Assembly (NCBI RefSeq): GCF_024055795.1
Contig: NZ_JAMXMY010000016.1
Location: 124,001 to 188,000 of the forward strand
Origin: Actinoallomurus purpureus
Lineage (GTDB): Bacteria; Actinomycetota; Actinomycetes; Streptosporangiales; Streptosporangiaceae
Direction of reading: 5' to 3'
Length of the DNA: 64,000 nt
This document shows positions 16,338 through 24,724 of this stretch, piece after piece (within the stretch, counting starts at the first letter, position 1; each line of letters opens with the position of its first letter). The notes beneath the pieces are model-generated. The model saw only the letters and a program-made list of their open reading frames with translations. It ran no database searches and had not been told where the DNA came from. Made by a program: the position numbers and the translations under genes.

Positions 16338-16933
16338 TTCGTGACCTCGATCAGGTCGCGTACCGCCTTGGCCGGGTCGGGCGACTTCACCAGGTCCGAG
16401 CCGACGCCCACGGCGTACGCGCCCGCCTCGAGGTAGGCGGGGACGTCGGACAGCGCGATCCCGCCCGTGGGCACGACGCGCGCGCCCGGCAGTACGGCCA
16501 GCACCGAGCGCAGGTAGGCCGGGCCGCCCACGTGCGCGGGGAAGAGCTTGGCGATGCCGCGCGCGGCGGCCGCGGCGACCTCGCCGGGGGTGAGCCCGCC
16601 TTCGAGGAAGGTCGTCCCGGTCTCGTCGGCGACGGCACGGACGGCCTCGGCCGGATAGGGACTGACGAGGAAGTCGGCGCCCGCGTCGAGGGCGCGGCTG
16701 GCGTCCTCGGCCGTGGTGACGGTGCCGGCGCCGAGGACCGCCGCCGGGTGGGCGCGGCGCAGGCCGGCCAGGGCGTCGGCCCAGCCGGGGGTGGTCGCGG
16801 TCAGCTCGATGACGTTCAGGCCGGCGTCGAGCAGCGTCTCGGCCGCCTTGACGGCGCCCGCGGCGTCCGGCGTCCTGAGCACCGGCAGCACCCGTGCCGC
16901 CCCGATCGCCCGTTCGATCTCCACCCGATCCAT
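16334..16933 (-). CDS. eda: KDPG/KHG aldolase
   Basis: 199 residues, a small TIM barrel. Cleaves 2-keto-3-deoxy-6-phosphogluconate. It shows R-V-L-P-V-L-R, the E-L-T-A-T-T-P-G segment with the catalytic Glu, G-A-G-T-V-T, the Schiff-base Lys in A-K-L-F-P-A, and V-P-T-G-G-I. GAGGGG 7 nt before the ATG is a good ribosome site. It is the first gene of a two-gene operon with kdgK. Confidence 0.9.
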   Translation of the reverse strand: MDRVEIERAIGAARVLPVLRTPDAAGAVKAAETLLDAGLNVIELTATTPGWADALAGLRRAHPAAVLGAGTVTTAEDASRALDAGADFLVSPYPAEAVRAVADETGTTFLEGGLTPGEVAAAAARGIAKLFPAHVGGPAYLRSVLAVLPGARVVPTGGIALSDVPAYLEAGAYAVGVGSDLVKSPDPAKAVRDLIEVTK

Positions 16934-16968
16934 CCGACCGCCCCTCGTTCTGCCCAACGGGACAACGT

Positions 16969-16979
16969 TCCATAATGGA
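16969..16979. promoter_or_regulatory. Candidate IclR operator
   Basis: TCCATAATGGA is an 11-bp perfect palindrome, 36 bp upstream of the aldolase start and within an AT-rich promoter-like patch. The size and sequence style suit IclR-family operators, and an IclR gene is the nearest regulator. Confidence 0.5.
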
Positions 16980-17057
16980 TGATAAATGAGAAGCGGATCG
17001 AGCGCGTCGTGGCTATGGTTCTGCCAGCCGGATGATCTACCGCCCCCGGGACCGCCC

Positions 17058-17750
17058 ATGACCGAGATCCTGCTCGCCGGCATCGTCGGCTCCACCGCGT
17101 ACGGCCTGGCCACCCCCCACTCCGACGTCGACCGGCTCGGCCTCTTCGCCGCCCCGACCAACGCCCTGCTCGGGCTGCGCGTCCCGCGCGAGTCGATCGT
17201 GTCCACCGACCCGGATCGGACGCTGCACGAGGCCCGCAAGTGGTGCAACCTGGCCCTGGGCGGCAACCCGACCGTGATGGAGCTGGTCTGGCTGCCCGAC
17301 GACCTGTACGAGACGCGGACTCCGTTCGGTGACGAGCTGATCGGCATCCGGTCCGCCTTCCCGTCCGCCAAGCGGGTCCGGGACGCCTACCTCGGCTACG
17401 CCACCCAGCAGTTCCGCAAGCTGGAGAACCGCGGCGACGGTTCGTTCTCCGCCGACACCCGCCGGCGCACCGCCAAGCACGCCCGGCACCTGGCGCGGCT
17501 CCTCCACCAAGGCCGTGAGCTGTACGCCACCGGAGGCCTGCGCATCCGCCTCGACGACCCAGGCTGGTACCACCGCTTCGGCGATCGCGTCGCGGCGGGC
17601 GACGTAGAGTCCGCCCGCCGGCTGCTCGCCGAGACCGAGGCCGACTTCGACCGCCTCCGCACCCCGCTCCCGGACCGCCCCGACGAGGACACCGTCGAGG
17701 CGTGGCTGCAGGGCGTGCGCGCGGCGTACTACACGCCCGCCGCCGAGTAG
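17058..17750 (+). CDS. Nucleotidyltransferase-superfamily protein (RlaP/PF10127-like)
   Basis: 230 residues. The N-terminus carries the polymerase-beta nucleotidyltransferase signature G-S-T-A-Y-G-L-A followed by H-S-D-V-D-R-L-G, the D-x-D metal-binding pair. Downstream is a helical region with H-A-R-H-L-A-R-L-L-H, as in the PF10127 family. Its substrate is unknown; relatives are linked to RNA repair or nucleotidyl transfer. I start at M-T-E-I-L-L because homology begins there; an in-frame ATG at 16986 is less likely. Convergent with the ABC exporter gene, 4 bp apart. Confidence 0.82.
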   Translation: MTEILLAGIVGSTAYGLATPHSDVDRLGLFAAPTNALLGLRVPRESIVSTDPDRTLHEARKWCNLALGGNPTVMELVWLPDDLYETRTPFGDELIGIRSAFPSAKRVRDAYLGYATQQFRKLENRGDGSFSADTRRRTAKHARHLARLLHQGRELYATGGLRIRLDDPGWYHRFGDRVAAGDVESARRLLAETEADFDRLRTPLPDRPDEDTVEAWLQGVRAAYYTPAAE

Positions 17751-17754
17751 GGCT

Positions 17755-20076
17755 TCAGAGCCGTGTCCGGCGGCCCGGGCGGAGGCGTTCGAGGCGCCAC
17801 CAGGCGATGATGACGAACGCCAGCCCGAGGCCGGCCAGCACGCCCATGTCGGTGGCCCAGGTCGTCGCGTCGGGATGCCAGAGCCGGTCGCGGATCGGCT
17901 TGTGCGGCAGGTGCGCGAGGTCGACGGTCGAGGCGGCGGCCCCCAGGCCCCAGCGCGACGGCGTCACCCAGGCGACCTGCTCCAGGCCCGCCTTGCCCTG
18001 CAACGGCATGAGCGCGCCGCAGAGGATCACCTGGGCGAGGGACAGCAGCACCAACAGCGGCATCGTCTTCTCCGACGTGCTGACCGCCGCCGACACCAGC
18101 AGCCCCATCGCCATGGACACGATCGCCAGCGCGGCCATTGCCAGCATGAGCTCGACGTACGGCGAGGTGAACGCGCCGTGCTTCGGCATCGGCCGGAACG
18201 CGAGGCCGATAAGGACGAGGAGCACCGCCTGGACCCCGGTGATCAGGCCCAGGATGAAGATCTTCGACAGCAGGTAGATCCCGGCGGACAGCCCGGCCGC
18301 CCGCTCCCTCCGGTAGATCGGGCGTTCCTTGACGAGTTCGCGCACGGAGTTGGCGGCCCCGACGAAACAGACGCCGATCACGAGGGTGAGCAGCACCGAC
18401 GCCGCGTCGTCGTTCTCCCCGAGGCCGGTCAGGCCGTGCGGCGCCGGCATCGCCCGGATCAGCAGCCCGACGACCACCGGCAGCACCGCGAGCACGGCGA
18501 GGTAGCTGCGGTCGGAGCCGATCACCGCGAGGTACCGGCGGCAGAGCGTGCCGAGCTGGGCGAACCGGCCCTGCCGCCGGGGCGGCGGGGCCGCCGTCGC
18601 CCGCTCCGCGCGGGGTGTCTCGGCGTCGCCGTCCAGCCCCGACAGGACGTAGCGCGGGTACAGCGGCGCCATCCGGAACTCGGCGGCCCAGTCGCGGTCG
18701 GGCTCCCGGTCGAACGCCTGGAACACCTCCGCCCAGCTCGCCTTGCCGAAGAAACGCAGCCCCTCGGCGGGCGGTCCGTAGAAGGCGACCCGGCCGCCGG
18801 GGACGAGCACGAGCAGGCGGTCGCACGTATCGAGGTTGGCGACACTGTGCGTGACGACGACGATCGTGCGTCCGTCGTGGGCGAGGTCGCGCATCATCTC
18901 CATGACGGACTTGTCCAGCCCCGGATCGAGACCGGACGTCGGTTCGTCCAGGAACAGCAGCGACGGCTTCGTGAGCAGTTCCAGCGCGACGCTGACCCGT
19001 TTGCGCTGCCCGCCGGACAGGGCGTCGATCCGGGTCTGGGCGTGCGGGGTCAGTCCGAGCTCCTCGATCACCTCGTCGACCCGCCGGTCGCGTTCGGCCG
19101 CGACCGTGTCCCCGGGGAACCGCAGCTCCGCCGCGTACCGCAGCGCCCGGCGGGTGGCCAGCTGCGTGTGCAGGATGTCCTCCTGCGGCACCAGGCCGAT
19201 CCGGTGCCGCAGCTCCGCGTAGTGGCGGTAGAGGTCCCGATTGTCGTACCGGACGCCGCCCTCGGTCGCCGGACGCGTGCCGGTCACCGCGCCCAGCAGG
19301 GTGGACTTGCCGGCACCGCTCGGGCCGATCACTCCGACCAGGCAGCGCTCCGGGATGGGGAAGCTGACGTGGTCGAGCAGGACCTTGCCCTTCGCGGTCC
19401 GTACGGTGAGGTCCTGCGCGACGAGGGAGACGTCGCCCGTGTCCATGAACTCGCGCAGTTCGTCGCCGACGAGCCGGAAAGTGGCGCGCCCGATCGCGAC
19501 GACGTCACTTTCGGTGAGCGGCGCCGAGGTGATCCTTTTCCCGTTGACGAAGGTGCCGTTATGGCCGCCGAGATCAACGATCTCATGGCGCCCGTCGGCC
19601 CTTTTCCGGAGTTCGGCGTGATACCGGGAAACGATCAGATCGGAGAGCACGACATCGTTGTCCGGAGCGCGCCCGATCCGCAGCGGGCGGGACGGGACAT
19701 GAATGACGGAGCTCGGCTCGCGGTCCACGCCGATGCGCGAGTCGAGGACCGGCGGGACCGAGCAGGCCACCTGCGGGCCGCTGTCGGCATTGCCCAGCCG
19801 GAAGACGATCTCGCCCTCGATGCCGGCCCGCCGGATGCGCCGGTGGCCCGCGAACGTGCCGTTCGTGCTGCCGGAATCCTCCAGGAGCCAGCCGTTGTCG
19901 TCGGTGCGCAGCACGGCGTGCCGCCAGGACACGCGGGCATCCGCGATCGGGACGTCGGCCGCCGGGTCACGGCCGACGGAGTACGACCCCCCGGGCTGCA
20001 GCCTGCGGACTGCCTCCTTGGTCCGCACGACGAGAGCCGGCGGGGCCATCGACGAGACAGAGCCCTCGGCCGTCAT
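17755..20076 (-). CDS. FHA-FHA-ABC exporter fusion (Rv1747-like)
   Basis: 773 residues. Two forkhead-associated domains (about 10-95 with S-V-G-R-D and S-G-S-T-N-G-T-F; about 110-205 with I-G-R-A-P-D-N-D and G-G-H-N-G-T-F-V-N-G) are followed by an ABC ATPase (Walker A G-P-S-G-A-G-K-S-T, signature L-S-G-G-Q-R-K-R-V, Walker B F-L-D-E-P) and a C-terminal ABC-2 membrane domain with six helices. This is the architecture of mycobacterial Rv1747, a Ser/Thr-kinase-regulated exporter linked to phosphatidylinositol mannosides. Here FHA domains should bind phosphothreonine partners; the kinase is not in view. Confidence 0.92.
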   Translation of the reverse strand: MTAEGSVSSMAPPALVVRTKEAVRRLQPGGSYSVGRDPAADVPIADARVSWRHAVLRTDDNGWLLEDSGSTNGTFAGHRRIRRAGIEGEIVFRLGNADSGPQVACSVPPVLDSRIGVDREPSSVIHVPSRPLRIGRAPDNDVVLSDLIVSRYHAELRKRADGRHEIVDLGGHNGTFVNGKRITSAPLTESDVVAIGRATFRLVGDELREFMDTGDVSLVAQDLTVRTAKGKVLLDHVSFPIPERCLVGVIGPSGAGKSTLLGAVTGTRPATEGGVRYDNRDLYRHYAELRHRIGLVPQEDILHTQLATRRALRYAAELRFPGDTVAAERDRRVDEVIEELGLTPHAQTRIDALSGGQRKRVSVALELLTKPSLLFLDEPTSGLDPGLDKSVMEMMRDLAHDGRTIVVVTHSVANLDTCDRLLVLVPGGRVAFYGPPAEGLRFFGKASWAEVFQAFDREPDRDWAAEFRMAPLYPRYVLSGLDGDAETPRAERATAAPPPRRQGRFAQLGTLCRRYLAVIGSDRSYLAVLAVLPVVVGLLIRAMPAPHGLTGLGENDDAASVLLTLVIGVCFVGAANSVRELVKERPIYRRERAAGLSAGIYLLSKIFILGLITGVQAVLLVLIGLAFRPMPKHGAFTSPYVELMLAMAALAIVSMAMGLLVSAAVSTSEKTMPLLVLLSLAQVILCGALMPLQGKAGLEQVAWVTPSRWGLGAAASTVDLAHLPHKPIRDRLWHPDATTWATDMGVLAGLGLAFVIIAWWRLERLRPGRRTRL

Positions 20077-20201
20077 GTCCCGCAGTGTAGAGCGGATGCC
20101 ACGAAACGCCCATCTTTCCGTCACGACTTTGCCGTGAAACCATTGACGGCGCCCGTTCGGTGAAATTTGCTGAGCGTCATGGCGACTCGTACCAGCGTCG
20201 A

Positions 20202-20915
20202 ATGAGCGCGCACGAGAGCGAATGGACCCGCCCGGATCGTCTTCCGCCGAGGCGGCGCCGGCGGCGCCCATTGATCGTCGCATTGGTGATCGTTCTTGTG
20301 GTGCTCGGCCTTCTCTTCGCCCTGGACCGGTTCGCGGCCGCGTACGCCGAGAGCCGCATCGCCGGCGAGATCCAGAAGGAGGGGTTCGGCACCCGGCCCG
20401 ACGTGACGATCCACGGCTTCCCATTCGTGACCCAGGTCCTGAGCCGTCATTTCCCGCACGCCCACATGACCGCGCGCAACGTTGGAGAGGGGCCGATCAC
20501 GATCAGCCGCATCGACGGCGACGTGCGCGATGTCCGGATCGACTCGTCGTTCCGCAAGGGGACCCTCGGCAGCGTGGACGGCACCGCGACCATCGGGTTC
20601 GGCGAGCTGGCCAAGGTGTCCGACCAGCCCGGACTGAAGTTCTCGGCGGCCGGCCCCGACAAGGTGAAGGGCGACGTCGACTTCGGCATCGCATCCGGCA
20701 CGGTGATCTGGCAGGTGACCAAGATCGGTCAGAACCAGATCCGCGTCCATCCGCTGTCGGCCGAGGGATTCGACCTCTCCGACCTGGACGAGGACCTCGA
20801 CTTCACCGTGCCGGTCGGCGGGTTGCCGCTCGGCCTGACCTTCCAGAGCCTGTCGGTGTCGTCGAAGGGCCTGGCGCTGCGGGTGACGGGCTCGCACATC
20901 GCGTTCAGCGGCTGA
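20202..20915 (+). CDS. DUF2993 (LmeA-like) membrane-anchored lipid-binding protein
   Basis: 237 residues from M-S-A-H-E-S (an upstream GTG at 20160 is possible). A short basic N-terminus precedes one transmembrane helix (about 26-45), then the DUF2993 domain: A-E-S-R-I-A-G-E-I, then H-G-F-P-F-V-T-Q-V, and a long beta-rich region. Mycobacterial LmeA of this family binds phosphatidylinositol-type lipids and affects lipomannan synthesis. It is divergent from the Rv1747-like exporter across about 125 bp, which suggests a shared envelope-lipid role. Confidence 0.85.
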   Translation: MSAHESEWTRPDRLPPRRRRRRPLIVALVIVLVVLGLLFALDRFAAAYAESRIAGEIQKEGFGTRPDVTIHGFPFVTQVLSRHFPHAHMTARNVGEGPITISRIDGDVRDVRIDSSFRKGTLGSVDGTATIGFGELAKVSDQPGLKFSAAGPDKVKGDVDFGIASGTVIWQVTKIGQNQIRVHPLSAEGFDLSDLDEDLDFTVPVGGLPLGLTFQSLSVSSKGLALRVTGSHIAFSG

Positions 20916-20967
20916 CCGGAATCGGCCTGGAGGGGGTCGGGCTTCGGCACCCGCACCGCACCGTCCG

Positions 20968-21798
20968 CTACCGGACCGTCCCGCGGGCGCGGGCGGCGCG
21001 GGCGTACTGGTCGTCGAAACGACGGGGGAACGGCAGCATCCGGTGCCGCTCCGGCCATCGGGCGAGCTGGCGGACGGCGTTGCAGCCCGCCGCGGTGATG
21101 ATCCGGTCCGCCCCGGCGAACAGCGGCCACGCCGGATAGACGTCGCGGTGCGCGATCCCCGGCGGGAGGACCTCCGGACGGCTCGGCGACACGAGGGTGA
21201 GTCTCGGCCGCTCCCTTTCGAGCTCCGCGGTGTCCAGCGCGTACGCGATGAGCTCCGACAGTTCGGCGGACGGGCCGGAGTGAACGATCAGCCAGCCGCC
21301 GGGACCGGCGGGTTCCGGCTCCGGCGGGTCGACCAGCGTCAGCGGCGCGACGACGGACGACACCGCCTCGAGGTACGCGCGGTGCGCGTCGCCGACCGGC
21401 TCCACCAGCCAGGTCTCGGTGAAACCGAGAGGGTCGCCCTGCAGCAGTGGCCGGTAGGCGTCCCAGCGCAGCAGGCGGGCGAGGTGGACGACGCGGACAC
21501 CGGCCGGGACGGTCGCGGCGCTCAGCTCGCCGGACAGCCCGGCGGGAAAGGCGTCGACGACCAGTTCGCGCGGCCGCAAGGCGGCCAGGGTCTCGCCCAC
21601 CCACCGCGCGAGACCGCCCCGGTCCAGCCCTGCGGGCGCGGACAGCACCCGATGGCCGCGGACCACCCGCGGGTCACCGGCGAACGGGGAACCGGTCAGG
21701 ACGGTCACCGGCTCGTCCGTCACCTCGCGGGTGTGGAGGTAGGCCCGGAGGCGGGTGAGGTGCCCGAGTCCGCCACCCTGCGCGTAACAGACGATCAA
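20968..21798 (-). CDS. Glycosyltransferase-like protein (GT28/MurG-type fold)
   Basis: 276 residues from a TTG that overlaps the previous stop by 4 nt (TTGA). The N-terminus Y-A-Q-G-G-G-L-G-H-L-T-R matches the glycine-rich loop of MurG-like GT-B enzymes. The C-terminal half has a second Rossmann-like unit with I-I-T-A-A-G-C-N-A-V-R-Q-L, close to the nucleotide-sugar-binding T-x-x-G-x-x-x motif. It is shorter than typical GT28 enzymes (about 350). Last gene of a five-gene operon. Donor and acceptor unknown. Confidence 0.7.
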   Translation of the reverse strand: MIVCYAQGGGLGHLTRLRAYLHTREVTDEPVTVLTGSPFAGDPRVVRGHRVLSAPAGLDRGGLARWVGETLAALRPRELVVDAFPAGLSGELSAATVPAGVRVVHLARLLRWDAYRPLLQGDPLGFTETWLVEPVGDAHRAYLEAVSSVVAPLTLVDPPEPEPAGPGGWLIVHSGPSAELSELIAYALDTAELERERPRLTLVSPSRPEVLPPGIAHRDVYPAWPLFAGADRIITAAGCNAVRQLARWPERHRMLPFPRRFDDQYARAARARGTVR

Positions 21799-22418
21799 CG
21801 CCGGGCCACCAGCGCGGCGACCAGAACGGCGCGCAGGTCCGGCGGCACCTCACGGCACAGCAGGACGGCGAGGCCGTCGCTCGGCACGGTTCCGGACCGG
21901 GCGACCGTCACGCCGCCCCGGGTCTCGACCCTGGCGCCCTGTTCCAGCGGCCGGACGGCGCCGACCTCCGTCTTTCCCCGCTTCACCTTGATCCGGCCGT
22001 CCGCCTCGCGCCGGAACTCATAGCGCGTGTCCGCCTCACCGCGCCGGATCCGCACCCGCCCGGCCGACAGCCTGGCCCGCCACAGCGTGCGTCCGGCGGT
22101 GTTCTTCAACTTGACGCCGTCGGGCGAGGACGTGATCAGGGCGATCACCCGGCGGCCCTCGGTGTACCGTCCGCCCGTGCCGGTGATGACGACCGGTGCT
22201 CCGCCGAGCCTGCTGGTGATCCTCGTCGTCGCGCCGACGACGGCGACGACGAGCAGCGGGCCGCCCGACGCCGTGGTGACCCGCAGGTAGATCGGTGTGC
22301 CGGACACCGCGGTCGGCGACGGCGCGGCGGTGGTACGGGAGGCCCCCCGGCCGCCCGAGCACCCGGCCGGCAGCAGCATCGCCGCCGCCAGCGCCAGGCG
22401 TGTCACCGAACGGTTCAC
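21795..22418 (-). CDS. Lipoprotein of unknown function
   Basis: 207 residues from a GTG overlapping the upstream glycosyltransferase stop (GTGA). A signal peptide ends in the lipobox L-P-A-G-C (Cys20). The mature protein has a basic, beta-rich body with R-V-R-I-R-R-G and K-V-K-R-G-K, and a C-terminal hydrophobic patch. I do not recognise the family. Its position between two glycosyltransferases suggests a role in export or assembly of their product on the outer face of the membrane. Confidence 0.75.
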   Translation of the reverse strand: MNRSVTRLALAAAMLLPAGCSGGRGASRTTAAPSPTAVSGTPIYLRVTTASGGPLLVVAVVGATTRITSRLGGAPVVITGTGGRYTEGRRVIALITSSPDGVKLKNTAGRTLWRARLSAGRVRIRRGEADTRYEFRREADGRIKVKRGKTEVGAVRPLEQGARVETRGGVTVARSGTVPSDGLAVLLCREVPPDLRAVLVAALVARR

Positions 22419-23524
22419 GTCGGCGGTGTTCCGGTCTCTGTCAGCACGGCGAGGTACCCGGCCGTCTCGGCCTCCGGGGTGAAGTCCCGATGGACGCGTT
22501 CGCGCGCCGCCGCCCCCAGCTTGGCCAGGCGCTCATCCGTCGCCCGGGCCGCGCGGTCGACGGCCGCACGGCAGCCGTGGACGTCGCCCGCCCGGAACGT
22601 GAAGCCGATCTCCTCGTCGGCCAGGTCGGCCAGGCCCCCGGCGTCGGAGGCCAGCAGCGGCACGCCGAGCGCCGCCGCCTCCAGAGCGACGTTCGGAAGC
22701 CCGTCGTAGAAGGACGGGAGCGCGACGAGGTCACAGCGCGCGTACACGCCGGGCAGCTCGTACCGGTCCAGGAACGGCATCCCCGTGTGCGGCACGGCGG
22801 CCAGGCGGTCACCCACCCCGTCCTCGACCTCGCCCACGAGGAGCAGGTGGAACGCCGACGCGTGCCCGGAGGCCAGTAGCGCGTCGAGCAGGAACCCGAC
22901 GCCCTTCTTGTTCTTCAACTGCCCGACGAGGCCGAGCACGCGCCGCCCGGGCTCCACGTGGGCGGCCCGCCAGTCGCGCGCGCGGGCACGCTCGGAGGGC
23001 AGGACCTCCCAGTTCGCCGTGTCGACGCTGTTCGCGACCCAGGTCACGGCGGCCTCCGGGACGAGGGCCGACACCAGCGGGCCGTGCGACCGGGCGACCA
23101 CGCATACGCGGGCCGAGGCGCGCAGCGCCGTCAGCAACGCCTCGCGGCGGCGCAGGGAGAAGACGCCGGTGTCGAAGTCGTTGCCGCGCAGCAGCGTGAC
23201 CAGCGGCGCACCGAGCCAGGCCGCCAGCACGGGCGCGCCGAGCAGGGCGTACGTGCCGCCGAACGCGACGACATGGGTGTAGTCCTCGCCGCACAGCTCG
23301 GTCCACAGCCGGCGCAGCGCGTGCTCGGGGTTGTCCTCCAGCGGAACGACGAGCAGCCGGCCGCCGGGCTCGCGGTCCACCCGCCAGGGCCCCGCACGGC
23401 GGGTCAGGTGCGCCACGTCGATCTCCACGCCCGCCGCGCGCAGCCCCCGTACGACGCGGTCGCACGACTCCGCCATTCCGCCGCGGCTCGGCGGATAGTG
23501 CTCGGTGATCCACAGAACACGCAT
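22415..23524 (-). CDS. Glycosyltransferase family 4 protein
   Basis: 369 residues, GT-B fold. The N-terminus has W-I-T-E-H-Y-P-P-S-R-G-G-M, the acceptor-side glycine-rich loop. The C-terminal half has G-L-V-G-Q-L-K-N-K-K-G and the E-x7-E-type motif around S-F-Y-D-G-L-P-N-V-A-L-E-A. Retaining transferase using a nucleotide sugar. The start ATG shares one base with the stop of the zinc-binding protein gene upstream, and its own stop overlaps the lipoprotein start, so translation is coupled throughout. Confidence 0.88.
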   Translation of the reverse strand: MRVLWITEHYPPSRGGMAESCDRVVRGLRAAGVEIDVAHLTRRAGPWRVDREPGGRLLVVPLEDNPEHALRRLWTELCGEDYTHVVAFGGTYALLGAPVLAAWLGAPLVTLLRGNDFDTGVFSLRRREALLTALRASARVCVVARSHGPLVSALVPEAAVTWVANSVDTANWEVLPSERARARDWRAAHVEPGRRVLGLVGQLKNKKGVGFLLDALLASGHASAFHLLLVGEVEDGVGDRLAAVPHTGMPFLDRYELPGVYARCDLVALPSFYDGLPNVALEAAALGVPLLASDAGGLADLADEEIGFTFRAGDVHGCRAAVDRAARATDERLAKLGAAARERVHRDFTPEAETAGYLAVLTETGTPPT

Positions 23525-23892
23525 CAACTGTCGACCCAGTCGTTCCCGTCGTCGCCGCCGACGTCGAATCCGCCGTCGTCGCCCGTGTCGCCGCCGATGT
23601 CGAAGCCGTCGCCCGCGTCGAACTGGTCCCGGTCGTAGGAGTCGAACCGGGAGTACCACAGCGGGTCGCTGTACTGCCCGGAGCTGTCCTCGTAGTACCG
23701 GCGGCGGTACCCGCGCGCCCATCCGGGATGAAACGGGTCCGCGTAGGCCTGCGCGGTGGCGCACTCGGGGCACAGCCCCTGGGGATCGACGTGCTCGGCG
23801 CAGACGGCCCGGCCGCAGCGGCACACGGTCACCGACGGCCGGCCGCACCGGCCGAGCAGAAAGAAGCCGGTCGTCACGGCGCAGGGGTTCAC
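23524..23892 (-). CDS. Small Cys-rich (zinc-ribbon-like) protein with acidic Gly/Asp tail
   Basis: 122 residues from a GTG at 23892 that overlaps the previous stop by 4 nt. The first 45 residues contain six Cys (single Cys at about 4 and 16, a C-R-C pair, C-A-E-H, then C-P-E-C), which fits a treble-clef or B-box-like zinc site. The C-terminal half is a Tyr/Arg segment followed by low-complexity D-G-G-F-D-V/I-G-G-D repeats. Function unknown. The strict co-translation with glycosyltransferases suggests a structural or scaffolding partner. Confidence 0.7.
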   Translation of the reverse strand: MNPCAVTTGFFLLGRCGRPSVTVCRCGRAVCAEHVDPQGLCPECATAQAYADPFHPGWARGYRRRYYEDSSGQYSDPLWYSRFDSYDRDQFDAGDGFDIGGDTGDDGGFDVGGDDGNDWVDS

Positions 23893-24617
23893 GCCGTTCT
23901 CCTCACCGTCGCCGCCGGCGGCGTCCACCGGAACGGTTCGGTCGCCACCGCCAGGATCCACTGGACCTGGTCCACCTCGGCGGGCGCGGGGCCGAGCTTC
24001 ATCGTCGCGCCGACCACCGTCCGCTTGGCGGACTTGACGCGCACCGTGATCCACGGCGGCGGCGGGGTGTCCGGCCGGCGCACGTCCTGGCCGGGCTGGA
24101 GTGTGCGCCGGGCGGTGATCCTCTGGACCGTCTTGGTCTTGGTCTTCGTCTTGTGCTTCCCGCGTGGGTTGACCTTGTGGACCCGCCGGTAGCGGACGCG
24201 GTCGGTGACGGTCAGGTCGAGGACGCTGCCGTCGCGCAGCTCCGCCCGCACCGCGAGCCAGGGGTCGATCGCGAACCACTCGGTGATGCTGCGGACGGGC
24301 CGCCGGACCGGCAGCTTCCGGCTCGGCCCGGCCTTGCCCGGTACCCGGGGGCCGCGCAGGTCGGCGGTGACACCGATGGCGCCGTCCGGGGCGACGTCCT
24401 CGCACAGCACTCGGAGGAGCGGCACCAGCACGGTCACCGTCCGGTCCGGCAGGCGCCACTTCCGCCGCTTCACGGTGTCGGCGTGCCGGGCGAGGCTGCC
24501 CACCAGCGCGTTCCACTCGGCCGGAGGAAGCGTGGCGGACGCGGTGCGCTGCCAGACGAGCCCTTGGTGGACCGGGTGGAACCGCTCGATCGCCGCCCGC
24601 GTCTTCCGCCAGAACAT
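23889..24617 (-). CDS. Hypothetical protein, first gene of the glycosyltransferase operon
   Basis: 242 residues, soluble and basic. No signal peptide or membrane segment. It has a striking K-H-K-T-K-T-K-T-K-T stretch near residue 155 and a Pro-rich P-D-T-P-P-P-P-W. I do not recognise a family. AGGG upstream of the ATG is a modest ribosome site. Its stop overlaps the start of the zinc-binding protein gene (GTGA), so it leads a five-gene translationally coupled operon running to 20968. Confidence 0.65.
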   Translation of the reverse strand: MFWRKTRAAIERFHPVHQGLVWQRTASATLPPAEWNALVGSLARHADTVKRRKWRLPDRTVTVLVPLLRVLCEDVAPDGAIGVTADLRGPRVPGKAGPSRKLPVRRPVRSITEWFAIDPWLAVRAELRDGSVLDLTVTDRVRYRRVHKVNPRGKHKTKTKTKTVQRITARRTLQPGQDVRRPDTPPPPWITVRVKSAKRTVVGATMKLGPAPAEVDQVQWILAVATEPFRWTPPAATVRRTA

Positions 24618-24724
24618 GGCCGGACCCTATCAACCGGACATGAGCCGCCATAGGGCTTTAAGCAGCCACGAAGGGGGGTGTGCGCCAGAGGCTCCCGAGC
24701 TCAGACGACGCCTCCGGATGGCTC

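Noticed and set aside
17875-20163. Long plus-strand open frame opposite the FHA/ABC gene
   Set aside because: Arg/Gly/Asp-rich nonsense typical of antisense frames; the minus strand encodes clear FHA, Walker A and membrane motifs.
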